From Leptospira broomii serovar Hurstbridge str. 5399 (GTDB lineage Bacteria > Spirochaetota > Leptospiria > Leptospirales > Leptospiraceae): a DNA stretch of 64,000 bases. A program made the translations under genes and the position numbers. Below, one piece after another: positions 10,471-19,636 of this stretch. A model generated the notes under the pieces. The model searched no databases. It was not told the DNA's origin and saw only the letters and a list, made by a program, of their open reading frames with translations. How positions within the stretch are numbered: the stretch's first letter is position 1; every line of letters starts with the position of its first letter. Location: positions 186,001-250,000 of the forward strand of contig NZ_AHMO02000011.1 in NCBI RefSeq assembly GCF_000243715.2, read 5' to 3'.

Positions 10471-11403
10471 GTTCGGGAACCTTCAGAGGCTTTTCTAATT
10501 CGATTTAGTAGGGCCTCCTTCCCGGCTTCGTTTGCCGGCGGGAAACAGTACGCCTTGCGAATTCCTTTCTTATCGCAATCCCGGAAGAAGGAATATAATT
10601 CCCTCATATACCCGAAGTTATCGTTCACCCGAACTGCAAACGCCCAGTCGTCGATATCAATTCCGATACCGATCGCAGCCGAATTCTGTTCCGGCAAAGG
10701 ATTCGATTGAACAAAATAAACCTCGCATTCAGGAGCGTAGTGTTTGTATTTTAATCCGGGACTCATCGGTTGAGCCTGGGTAGCCCTATCACCCACCGAT
10801 GCCAGATTCGGTAAAACCCGACTTAACTCTTCGACGCCGTACAGCCCTGGACGAAGTAATCTGGGCGGGTCAACCGAAAGGTCCACAACCGTTGATTCCA
10901 AGCCGATCGTCGGTTCATCCCCCTGTAGGATTAAATCCACTAACCCGTCAAACTCCTCTACTGCATCTTCATATCGAGTGATTGAAGGTCGGCCGGAAAG
11001 ATTTGCTGAAGGAGCTGAAACAGGTCCGCCAAAATCGGAGAGCATTTCCGCACATAGTTTATGCGCAGGGACTCGCACTGCAATCGTGCTTAAACCGGTT
11101 GAATAAACGGACTCATCTTTTTTCCGCAAAATAATGGTGATCGGTCCCGGCATAAATTGCCTGATTATTCGATATCCGTCCTCGGTGATATCGGCGATCT
11201 CTGCAATTTGTTCCGGGTTTGCAAGATGAACTATGAGAGGATTGTCGGCAGGTCGATTTTTAATTTTATAAATTTCGAGGCAGGCAGAAAGATTACGAGA
11301 ATCGACTCCCAATCCGTAAACCGTTTCGGTGGGAAACAGAACGATCCCGCCCTGGCGTAAAATCTTTGCCGCCAAGGAAGGATCTTTCGTAAAAGTTGTG
11401 GAT

Positions 11404-11417
<14 letters not shown>
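10467..11417 (-). CDS. tsaC: L-threonylcarbamoyladenylate synthase (Sua5/TsaC)
   Basis: Makes threonylcarbamoyl-AMP from Thr, bicarbonate and ATP for the t6A37 modification of ANN-decoding tRNAs. The 316-residue length indicates the two-domain Sua5 form: a YrdC domain (about 12-195, with FPTETVYGLG and SAPSANLSGRPS) and a C-terminal Sua5 domain containing LLRPG and the SPGLKYKHYAPE linker typical of this form. The only sensible start is TTG 11417, inside the end of the GH18 gene (14-base overlap), so the two are probably translationally coupled. Confidence 0.93.
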
Positions 11418-13014
<1,597 letters not shown>

Positions 13015-13166
13015 TTGAGCTCTATGTATATATCGAATCGCGGAGGCAAAAAGTAAAGCACCGACTGCTTTCCAGTGATTCTTTGCAAGTCCAGATGTCA
13101 AATCTTTGTCCGACGGAGCGCCTTTCTTTGATTGACAGCTAGAAAATTCGGAAAAAATTTCCTTCG

Positions 13167-13868
13167 ATGCAATTCCATCGGCCTTTTAAACTTTATTTTG
13201 TACTCAGCGCCTTGTTTCTTACCTTTCTTTTAATGGCGGAAGTGACCGGATCGAAGTGGATCCAAGCGTTAGGATTTACGATGACCATCGGAGTGATTCC
13301 GTTTCCGGTCACATTTATTGTAACCGACCTCTTGAACGAATATTATGGACGACGAGGAGTCCGTTATCTGACGCTCGTAGGGATGCTGATGATCGTTCTG
13401 GCCTATTTTCTTCTTCAAGTTGATATGAATATTCCCGCAGTAGGGAATTCTCCCGTAGACGACCATTCCTTTCACACCGTTTTTACGAATACCGGACAGG
13501 TAATCGCTGGATCGGTGATCGCGTATCTTATCGGACAGCTAATCGACATACAAATCTTTCATTTGATTCGCAAAAAAACTAAAAACCGGTTTATTTGGCT
13601 TCGAGCGACAGGTTCAACGATAGTCTCACAATTATTGGATTCTTATGTCGTTATTTTCGTGGCATACTGGGGACAATACGAGTTCGGCGTCCTAAATTCA
13701 ATTTCTTCCACGAACTTCGTATATAAAATGGCGATCGCGATCGCTATCACTCCGATTATTTACCTTTCTCACTCAATCATAGAGAAGTATCTTGGAGAGG
13801 AGGCACATAAAATGGCGGAGCATGCGTTGAAAGAAGGTCGAGAAGACGCACAACCCTTCCCTGGATGA
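13167..13868 (+). CDS. yhhQ: Queuosine precursor transporter (YhhQ/VUT family)
   Basis: An inner-membrane carrier for queuine-type precursors (preQ0/preQ1) of the COG1738 family, 233 residues with about six helices. Diagnostic segments are FIVTDLLNEYYGRRGVR near 50-67 and LRATGSTIVSQLLDS near 152-166. It probably salvages 7-deazaguanine for tRNA queuosine. ATG 13167 follows a purine-rich leader. I looked for a preQ1 riboswitch in the 150-bp divergent gap and saw none. A strong hairpin lies 25 bases after the stop. Confidence 0.9.
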   Translation: MQFHRPFKLYFVLSALFLTFLLMAEVTGSKWIQALGFTMTIGVIPFPVTFIVTDLLNEYYGRRGVRYLTLVGMLMIVLAYFLLQVDMNIPAVGNSPVDDHSFHTVFTNTGQVIAGSVIAYLIGQLIDIQIFHLIRKKTKNRFIWLRATGSTIVSQLLDSYVVIFVAYWGQYEFGVLNSISSTNFVYKMAIAIAITPIIYLSHSIIEKYLGEEAHKMAEHALKEGREDAQPFPG

Positions 13869-13893
13869 AGGGAGAAGTCGGAGTTTTTGTATT

Positions 13894-13913
13894 CCCCACC
13901 CGTCTGGGTGGGG
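13894..13913 (+). terminator. Strong GC hairpin after yhhQ
   Basis: CCCCACCC, loop GTCT, GGGTGGGG is a perfect 8-bp stem 25 bases beyond the yhhQ stop. No U-run follows; instead GGCCGGATCGGTGG, resembling the segment at 14-31 of the window. It may therefore be a repeat-borne hairpin that also acts as terminator. Confidence 0.5.
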
Positions 13914-14016
13914 GCCGGATCGGTGGTACCCACGCTCCCAGCTTTCGTCTCGGTATCAGAATTACGGGATTAAGTCCATCTCTTTCTTGTTTAGATTTTG
14001 TAGGAGCTCCTGCACC
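13910..14016. repeat. Composite intergenic repeat, second copy
   Basis: GGGGGCCGGA (13910-13919) is followed about 90 bases later by TTGTAGGAGCTCCTGCA, an almost perfect palindrome around 14003-14010. The same two elements occur in the same order at 11-20 and 93-105. The sequence between them is AT-richer and not obviously coding. Confidence 0.5.
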
Positions 14017-14030
14017 CTAATCTGGAACCG

Positions 14031-14369
14031 TTATTCCGCAAAATACAGCCATATTCGATTTCCCCAGGGATCTAAAAAAGAGACGTAAGAGTCTAAATTC
14101 GTTTCCAGTAAAAAACCCCGTTTGAGCAAATCAGAAGAGAATTCCGAATACTGAAGTCGAGAAATCTTCCAGATTAAGGTGCCAATGGAAACCGGACATT
14201 CATCAGTATCACGGCTAAATATGACCAAATTATTCTTCGAAAATAAAACTTCTGCATGTCCTAGTTTTGCAATAAGGACCTCACCCCGGAAAAGATCGGC
14301 ATATAAAGAGGACGCCTCTATACAATCGGAGGCTCGAAAGCTGGAAGCATAGAATTCAGGCGAATTCAT
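14031..14369 (-). CDS. VOC (glyoxalase/bleomycin-resistance fold) protein
   Basis: A 112-residue single VOC domain. The first beta-alpha-beta-beta-beta unit has FRASDCIEASSLYADLF and VLFSKNNLVIFS. The second has IGTLIWKIS and ends SFLDPWGNRIWLYFAE, close to the family's DPdGN.iel. Such proteins usually dimerise to form a metal site, but the metal-ligand positions are not clear here, so the substrate is unknown. Divergent from leuA; the next feature downstream is the intergenic repeat. Confidence 0.7.
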   Translation of the reverse strand: MNSPEFYASSFRASDCIEASSLYADLFRGEVLIAKLGHAEVLFSKNNLVIFSRDTDECPVSIGTLIWKISRLQYSEFSSDLLKRGFLLETNLDSYVSFLDPWGNRIWLYFAE

Positions 14370-14476
14370 ATTAGCCTTTGTCTAATTTACGAGGATTTAA
14401 GGCAATCCGCACTCGATTAAATGGGTTTACGGCTGGATTTGGAAGAGAATTTTGGAACCAAGGAAACGAGAACGGC

Positions 14477-15994
14477 ATGAACCCTAATCTGGATTACGTA
14501 CGCATCTTTGATACAACTTTAAGAGATGGAGAGCAATGCCCCGGAGCTGCAATGAGCGAAAACGAAAAAATCGAGATCGCACTTCATTTAGCTCATATGA
14601 ATATAGATGTGATCGAAGCCGGATTTCCTGTCTCTTCTCCAGTCCAGTTCCAAGCTGTGGAAAGAATCTCCAGGGAAGTGGAAGGTCCGGTTATCGCGGC
14701 ATTGGCCCGCGCCATGCGCGGAGACATAGAGGCTGCGGCGAAAGCGGTTCGACCCGCTAAAAAACGAAGGATTCATACATTCATAGCTTCCTCTCCCATT
14801 CACATGAAATTCAAACTCGGAAAAGATCCTTCCGAGGTTTTAAAGATGGCCGTTGAAGCGGTCAGAATTTGCAAAGATTTCGTTGATGACGTCGAGTTTT
14901 CACCGGAGGATGCAACCCGTTCCGAACGCGAATTCTTGCGGGAACTCTGTGAAGCGGTTATCGAGGCCGGTGCGACTACGATTAATATTCCCGATACTGT
15001 CGGCTATACGACCCCGTATGAATACGGAGATCTATTCCAATTTCTGATTCAGAAAGTAAAAGGATCTGAAAAAGCGATTTTTTCCGCCCACTGCCACAAC
15101 GACCTAGGATTGGCTACCGCAAATAGCCTCTCTGCAATTCGAAACGGAGCCCGCCAAGTCGAATGCACCGTAAACGGAATCGGTGAGCGAGCCGGAAACA
15201 CGGCTATGGAAGAAGTTATCATGTCCCTTCGCACCCGTAAGGATACATTCGGAGTCCAGACTCGAATTCATACCGAGGAAATTGCAAAAGCTTCTTACTT
15301 AGTAAAAACCATAACCGGTATGGTCGTCCAACCGAATAAAGCCATTGTCGGCGCGAACGCTTTTGCGCACGAATCCGGAATTCATCAAGACGGGGTTTTA
15401 AAAAATCGCGAGACCTACGAAATCATGACTCCCGAATCGGTAGGAATCCACTCAAACAGGATGGTGCTAGGTCGGCATAGCGGTCGTGCCGGCTTTAAAG
15501 ATAGAATTATTCGTTTAGGTTTCGAACCCCAAGCCGACGAATTGGAAGCGGCTTATCTTCGGTTTTTAGAAATCGCCGATCGTAAGAAGGAAGTCTTCGA
15601 CGAAGATATTCGCGCGCTCTTCGCGGATGAATCCAGAAAATCGTCCGAAGACAAATACGTATTAGAAAGTTTTCATGTAACGACCGGAACCAAAAGTACG
15701 CCTACCGCAAGCATCCGACTTTCCATTCGAGGGAATATTAAGGAGGAATCCGCGACAGGTGACGGTCCCGTAGATTGCATATTTAAGGCTATTCAGAAAG
15801 CAACGGTATCCGACGCGCAACTATCTCGTTTAGTGATATCTCCGGTAACCGAAGGACAGGACGCATTGGCAGAAGCATCGGTAACTTTGGAAAGACATGG
15901 AGAACGAGTAGTCGGTAAGGGAAGCTCGACGGATATCATCGAAGCCTGCTCTCAAGCCTATATCTCCGCTTTAAATCGATTTTCAATAAGCTAA
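14477..15994 (+). CDS. leuA: 2-isopropylmalate synthase
   Basis: The first committed step of leucine synthesis: acetyl-CoA plus 2-oxoisovalerate gives 2-isopropylmalate. 505 residues. The TIM barrel opens with RIFDTTLRDGEQCPG, carries the metal-binding HCHNDLG, and is followed by a linker (HESGIHQDGVLKN) and a C-terminal regulatory domain (about 380-505) that in the family binds leucine. The full length and VNGIGERAGN fit LeuA rather than a truncated homologue; citramalate synthase is a related alternative in Leptospira. ATG 14477 is preferred (AAGGAAA upstream); a TTG at 14378 would add 33 atypical residues. No T-box or leader peptide seen. Confidence 0.9.
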   Translation: MNPNLDYVRIFDTTLRDGEQCPGAAMSENEKIEIALHLAHMNIDVIEAGFPVSSPVQFQAVERISREVEGPVIAALARAMRGDIEAAAKAVRPAKKRRIHTFIASSPIHMKFKLGKDPSEVLKMAVEAVRICKDFVDDVEFSPEDATRSEREFLRELCEAVIEAGATTINIPDTVGYTTPYEYGDLFQFLIQKVKGSEKAIFSAHCHNDLGLATANSLSAIRNGARQVECTVNGIGERAGNTAMEEVIMSLRTRKDTFGVQTRIHTEEIAKASYLVKTITGMVVQPNKAIVGANAFAHESGIHQDGVLKNRETYEIMTPESVGIHSNRMVLGRHSGRAGFKDRIIRLGFEPQADELEAAYLRFLEIADRKKEVFDEDIRALFADESRKSSEDKYVLESFHVTTGTKSTPTASIRLSIRGNIKEESATGDGPVDCIFKAIQKATVSDAQLSRLVISPVTEGQDALAEASVTLERHGERVVGKGSSTDIIEACSQAYISALNRFSIS

Positions 15995-16039
15995 GATTCC
16001 TTCAAATCGCAGCAACTCCTAACAAATGACGTTCGGTAA

Positions 16040-16061
16040 GGTTTTTCGCGGAAGAAAAACC
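16040..16061 (+). terminator. Hairpin downstream of leuA
   Basis: GGTTTTTC, loop GCGGAA, GAAAAACC is a perfect 8-bp inverted repeat 45 bases after the leuA stop. The bases that follow (CGTTGCGGGATTTTT) hold a T-run only after a 10-base gap, so termination is likely but not certain. Confidence 0.45.
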
Positions 16062-16091
16062 GTTGCGGGATTTTTGCGCAATTAAATATTC

Positions 16092-16126
16092 TATAAGTAG
16101 AACACTCGTTCTGTTTTTGAACGAGT
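16092..16126 (+). promoter_or_regulatory. Possible -10 element with overlapping palindromic operator upstream of fadH
   Basis: TATAAG at 16092-16097 is a near-consensus -10. The inverted repeat ACTCGTTC, 7-base spacer, GAACGAGT (16104-16126) begins where transcription would start and ends just before the AAGGAG ribosome-binding site (16127-16132). The position suits a repressor operator (TetR- or MarR-like), or an RNA hairpin in the leader. No matching -35 is evident. Confidence 0.5.
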
Positions 16127-16141
16127 AAGGAGAACGTCCCT

Positions 16142-18166
16142 ATGTCTTCTTTAGACACCTCCTCCATTTTTCGTCCGATATCATTAGGATCGGAAACGAT
16201 TCCGAATCGAATTATAATGGGCTCCATGCATTTAGGATTGGAAGGCCTACCTCAAACTGCGGACCGAATGACTGCCTTTTACGGCAAACGTTTCGAAGGC
16301 GGGGTCGGATTAATCACTACGGGTGGAATCGCCGTCAATGCGGAAGCAAAAGGCTCGAATATCTTTTTCGATTTTCAAAAAGAGGAAGATTGCAAAGAGC
16401 TAGAACGAGTTGCCTTGGCGCTAAAACCGCAGGGAATTTTTTGCGCTCAACTCTTTCATGCCGGCAGATATTCTTATCACAGAGAGCTTGTAGCGCCCTC
16501 TCCCTTAAGAGCGCCGATTAATCGATTTATCCCCAAAGAATTATCGACCGAAGATGCTTGGAGAACGATTCGAGATTTTGGATCTTCCGCTCTTCGAGCC
16601 AAACAAGTAGGCTTCCGAGCTGTGGAAATCATGGCGTCGGAAGGATATTTAGTAAACCAATTCTTTTCGGAAGTAACGAATAAGAGAACGGACGAATTCG
16701 GCGGTTCTCCAGAAAATAGAAGACGATTTGCAATAGAAGTAATGAAGGAAGTTCGAAAGCAGGTTGGAGCCGGATATCCGATCATCGTTCGTATGTCGGG
16801 TATCGATCTAATCCCAGGAAATCCTACGTTTGAAGAGGTCGTTGCGTTAGGAAACGAGCTTAAAGCAGCAGGTGCGGACGCTTTGAATATCGGAATCGGT
16901 TGGCACGAATCTAGAATTCCGACGATCTCACAATTAGTTCCGAGAGGCGCTTGGGCAAAGATTGCGGGAAAAGTGAAGGCTGCCGTTCCCGGAATTCCGA
17001 TCATTGCTTCCAACAGAATCAATATGCCCGAGACCATCGTTCAGGTTCTCTCGGCAAACGAAGCTGATATCGTGAGTATGGCACGTCCCTTTCTTGCCGA
17101 TGCGGATATCGTAAATAAAATCCAAGCGAATGAAACCGAGAGGGTAAATACCTGTGTCGCCTGCAACCAAGCTTGCTTAGACCACACATTTAAGGAAGAA
17201 ATGGTATCCTGCTTAGTGAATCCATCCGCCAACCGAGAGATGGAATGGAAAAAATTACCGCAGGCTAAAAAACAAAAAGTGGTCGTTGTGGGTTCCGGTC
17301 CGGGAGGAATGGAGTCGGCTAGAGTGGCGGCACTGAGGGGTCACGAAGTCATTTTACTGGAGGCTTCAGATAAACTGGGAGGACAACTAAACCTTGCGGC
17401 ATCGATTCCAGGTAAGTTCGAATTTTTTGAAACCGTCCGCTATTTTAAAAACGAATTGCCGAAGGTCGGAGTGAATATTCGACTCAACACTCGAGCTGAC
17501 CTATCTCTCCTAGATTCTCTTAAACCTGATGCAGTTATCTTCGCGACCGGTGTTTTACCGCGTGATCTGAAACTACCCGGCTTAGAAAAGAAACCGCATG
17601 CCAGCTACGTGGAATTCTTAAACGGAACCTTTAAACCGGGAAAATCCGTCGCCATCATCGGAGGAGGAGGAATCGGCGTAGACGTCGCTCATCGATTGAC
17701 CGAGGAGAAAGATCCCGATATTCCTTCCTATTTTCACCGCTACAATGTGGGGTCGTATACTCAAGCCCATATTCTACCGGAAAAATCGGACCGCAAAGTT
17801 TCCATCCTAAGACGAAACGGAAAGGTCGGAGCCGGACTCGGACAAACTACTTCTTGGGCACTATTGCAAGAACTTCAATCCAAAGGTGTGGAATTCCTTT
17901 CTTCCCTCACATATAAAGAGGTAAATGAAAAAGGATTGGTCATCGAAAGCAAGAAGGAAGGCGAAAAGACATTAGAATGCGATACGATTATTCTCTGCGC
18001 AGGTCAAGTCAGTGACGCCTCACTTTATGAATCGTTCCGCAAAGATAGGCCTTCCATTCCTAGCTACCTAGTAGGCGGAGCAAAAGACGCTTCCGGAATC
18101 GACGCAAAACGAGCGATGCTCGAAGGTTATCTAGCTGCAACTCGGATCGGTGTGGAGCAAAACTAA
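16142..18166 (+). CDS. fadH: 2,4-dienoyl-CoA reductase-like NADH:flavin oxidoreductase
   Basis: 674 residues with the three-part FadH build. Residues 1-330 are an Old Yellow Enzyme-type FMN barrel (LITTGGIAVN, LFHAGRYSY, EIMASEGYLVNQF). A cysteine cluster follows (CVACNQACLDH, then VSCLVNP, from about 338) for a 4Fe-4S centre. The rest is a pyridine-nucleotide/FAD module with VVVVGSGPGGMESA and a second dinucleotide site AIIGGGGIGVDVA. In E. coli it reduces 2,4-dienoyl-CoA with NADPH so that unsaturated fatty acids can enter beta-oxidation, the main carbon route in Leptospira. AAGGAG lies 9 bases before the ATG. Bounded by a palindrome upstream and a long terminator downstream. Confidence 0.9.
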   Translation: MSSLDTSSIFRPISLGSETIPNRIIMGSMHLGLEGLPQTADRMTAFYGKRFEGGVGLITTGGIAVNAEAKGSNIFFDFQKEEDCKELERVALALKPQGIFCAQLFHAGRYSYHRELVAPSPLRAPINRFIPKELSTEDAWRTIRDFGSSALRAKQVGFRAVEIMASEGYLVNQFFSEVTNKRTDEFGGSPENRRRFAIEVMKEVRKQVGAGYPIIVRMSGIDLIPGNPTFEEVVALGNELKAAGADALNIGIGWHESRIPTISQLVPRGAWAKIAGKVKAAVPGIPIIASNRINMPETIVQVLSANEADIVSMARPFLADADIVNKIQANETERVNTCVACNQACLDHTFKEEMVSCLVNPSANREMEWKKLPQAKKQKVVVVGSGPGGMESARVAALRGHEVILLEASDKLGGQLNLAASIPGKFEFFETVRYFKNELPKVGVNIRLNTRADLSLLDSLKPDAVIFATGVLPRDLKLPGLEKKPHASYVEFLNGTFKPGKSVAIIGGGGIGVDVAHRLTEEKDPDIPSYFHRYNVGSYTQAHILPEKSDRKVSILRRNGKVGAGLGQTTSWALLQELQSKGVEFLSSLTYKEVNEKGLVIESKKEGEKTLECDTIILCAGQVSDASLYESFRKDRPSIPSYLVGGAKDASGIDAKRAMLEGYLAATRIGVEQN

Positions 18167-18175
18167 ACGATAGGT

Positions 18176-18246
18176 CGAAACCATTTCTAATGAGCGATGC
18201 AATGGAGATCGCTTTGTCGAATTTATTTGGAAATGGTTTCGTTTTT
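18176..18246 (+). terminator. Nested long stem-loop terminator of fadH
   Basis: A perfect 12-bp inverted repeat (CGAAACCATTTC at 18176-18187, GAAATGGTTTCG at 18230-18241) encloses a second perfect 6-bp hairpin (AGCGAT 18193-18198, ATCGCT 18208-18213). TTTTT follows directly at 18242-18246. It begins 9 bases after the fadH stop. Confidence 0.75.
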
Positions 18247-18707
18247 CGTAAGTCGAATAGTAACGGTCCTTTTTCCCGTTTCAATCCATTCGATTTTACT
18301 TAAACTAGGGTGGCACAAATCGCTACTTTTCCTTAACGAAAAACTGAAATCCTTTTGCATTCGATCCGTATTTAAGAAGAACAAGTTATAAATTTCTCCT
18401 TCGAATAATCTTCAAGTATTTTTAAATTGAACGCGAAGAAGATTCGCTAGCGTCGATTGACCTAGTTTTGAAAATCTGGACGGACCGACTTTAGACGGCA
18501 AAAGAAGATAGGAACTAACAATGAATTCCCGAGTCGCTTCCATCAAGATTCGCTTTCTTTCAACATTTTATGGCTTATGGATGGCAATCTTCAGTCTTTC
18601 CCGTTGACTTTTTCTGCGGCTGTAGCTAAATGGAAAACGGTTTTTGTTCCCTAACAAACTCCAGATTTAGGCTTCCGTCTAGAATAGAAATTAATAGGTC
18701 CGGTAAA
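18247..18707. other. Intergenic stretch with no clear gene
   Basis: About 460 bases between the fadH terminator and the next gene. There is a 28-codon ORF (18521-18607) with AGGA upstream that I would not call a gene. A weak promoter-like pair TTGACT (18604-18609) / TAAATG (18627-18632), 17 bases apart, could drive the gene at 18708. A spaced inverted repeat AATCTTC/GAAGATT lies at 18407-18444. Otherwise nothing recognisable. Confidence 0.4.
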
Positions 18708-19043
18708 ATGAAGGTTTATTCAGCGGAAAGAGTCCCCAACTCAATGGATTATAACCTATATGTAACGGAGGGCAACTCCAAGGTTCGACTAATATTGCAA
18801 GAACCGAATATTTCGGGGTTACAAGAACTTCCGGCTCAGGACAGAGTTCTGCGCTATCTTTCCTATACGATTCTCTTGAATTACACGGGAGATCCGGTTT
18901 TCTCCGCTCGATGTACTAATCGTTTCCTGAACTTTCTAAGCGATATCATTCACCGTGATTCCTGGTTCTTTTTGGCAAATCGAGTTGAACAATTCATCAA
19001 GGATTTTGAAAACTTTGGAGTAGAAATTTCGTACGACTTTTGA
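18708..19043 (+). CDS. Small hypothetical protein
   Basis: 111 residues from ATG 18708 (AGGT upstream); a frame from 18630 adds 26 residues of unlikely sequence. No signal peptide or membrane helix. The C-terminal two thirds looks helical (VLRYLSYTILLNYTG, FLNFLSDIIHRDSWFFL, RVEQFIKDFENFGVEISYDF). I recognise no family or motif. Codon use matches neighbours, and the even spread of hydrophobic residues suggests a real folded protein. It stands alone, 107 bases ahead of the FKBP gene. Confidence 0.55.
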   Translation: MKVYSAERVPNSMDYNLYVTEGNSKVRLILQEPNISGLQELPAQDRVLRYLSYTILLNYTGDPVFSARCTNRFLNFLSDIIHRDSWFFLANRVEQFIKDFENFGVEISYDF

Positions 19044-19150
19044 TAATGGACGAAAAATCTGATTGTCCATCAATCGTCTATGAATAAACTACCCCATTAG
19101 ACGGTGCCGGAACCTTTCCTTCCTATCCCGATCCTGGGGAATACCCGAAA

Positions 19151-19636
19151 ATGGAGTCTGATCTCATGAATCCTAGAGTCGTTACTTTTCACTATACTTT
19201 AAAGGATAATCAGGGAAACCTAATTGATTCTTCGGAAGGAAGTCACCCACTCTCTTATCTCGAAGGTGTCGGGCAAATTATAGCGGGCTTAGAGGAAGAG
19301 ATCAAACAACTCAAAACGGGAGATAAAAAGGTCATATCGGTCGATGCTGATCGAGGTTACGGTAAAAAGAACCCGGAATTAGTTTTCGACGTTCCCAAAA
19401 GTCAATTTCCCCAGGATGAAGAACTCACAGTCGGAATGATGTTTCAAACCGATGAACCTGATACAGTATACACCATTACGGAAATTAAGGGCGAAAGTAT
19501 TATAGTCGATGGAAACCATCCTTTAGCAGGAGTCGATCTAGTGTTTGATGTTCAGATTGTAAATACTCGCGAAGCAACTGACGAAGAGATCACTCACGGA
19601 CACGTTCATGGAGAGGGAGGACACCACCACCATTGA
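19151..19636 (+). CDS. slyD: FKBP-type peptidyl-prolyl isomerase, SlyD-like
   Basis: A cytoplasmic prolyl isomerase/chaperone, 161 residues. The FKBP half-domain VTFHYTLKDNQGNLIDSS is followed by LEGVGQIIAGLEEEI, an IF (insert-in-flap) domain around 75-125 (DADRGYGKKNPELVFDVPK), and return of the FKBP strand (NHPLAGVDLVFDVQIV). The tail HGHVHGEGGHHHH is His-rich, as in SlyD, and probably binds Ni2+ or Zn2+. Two starts are possible: ATG 19151 (GGGGA upstream) or ATG 19166 (GGAG upstream), 5 residues shorter. The stop overlaps or abuts the helicase start. Confidence 0.9.
   Translation: MESDLMNPRVVTFHYTLKDNQGNLIDSSEGSHPLSYLEGVGQIIAGLEEEIKQLKTGDKKVISVDADRGYGKKNPELVFDVPKSQFPQDEELTVGMMFQTDEPDTVYTITEIKGESIIVDGNHPLAGVDLVFDVQIVNTREATDEEITHGHVHGEGGHHHH

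Noticed and set aside
13102..13166. preQ1 riboswitch ahead of the queuosine transporter
   Set aside because: The gap is short and AT-rich, with no pseudoknot-like pairing to the ribosome-binding region that I could recognise.
13733..13746. GCGATCGCGATCGC, resembling cyanobacterial HIP1
   Set aside because: It lies inside yhhQ and encodes the repeated Ile-Ala of a membrane helix; a single instance is chance or codon choice.
14370..14476. Possible leader peptide or attenuator for leuA
   Set aside because: No run of leucine codons, no terminator/antiterminator pair and no T-box sequence was found in the 107-base gap.
18197..18391. 64-codon plus-strand ORF after fadH
   Set aside because: It overlaps the long fadH terminator stem-loop, has no ribosome-binding site and shows no protein-like pattern.
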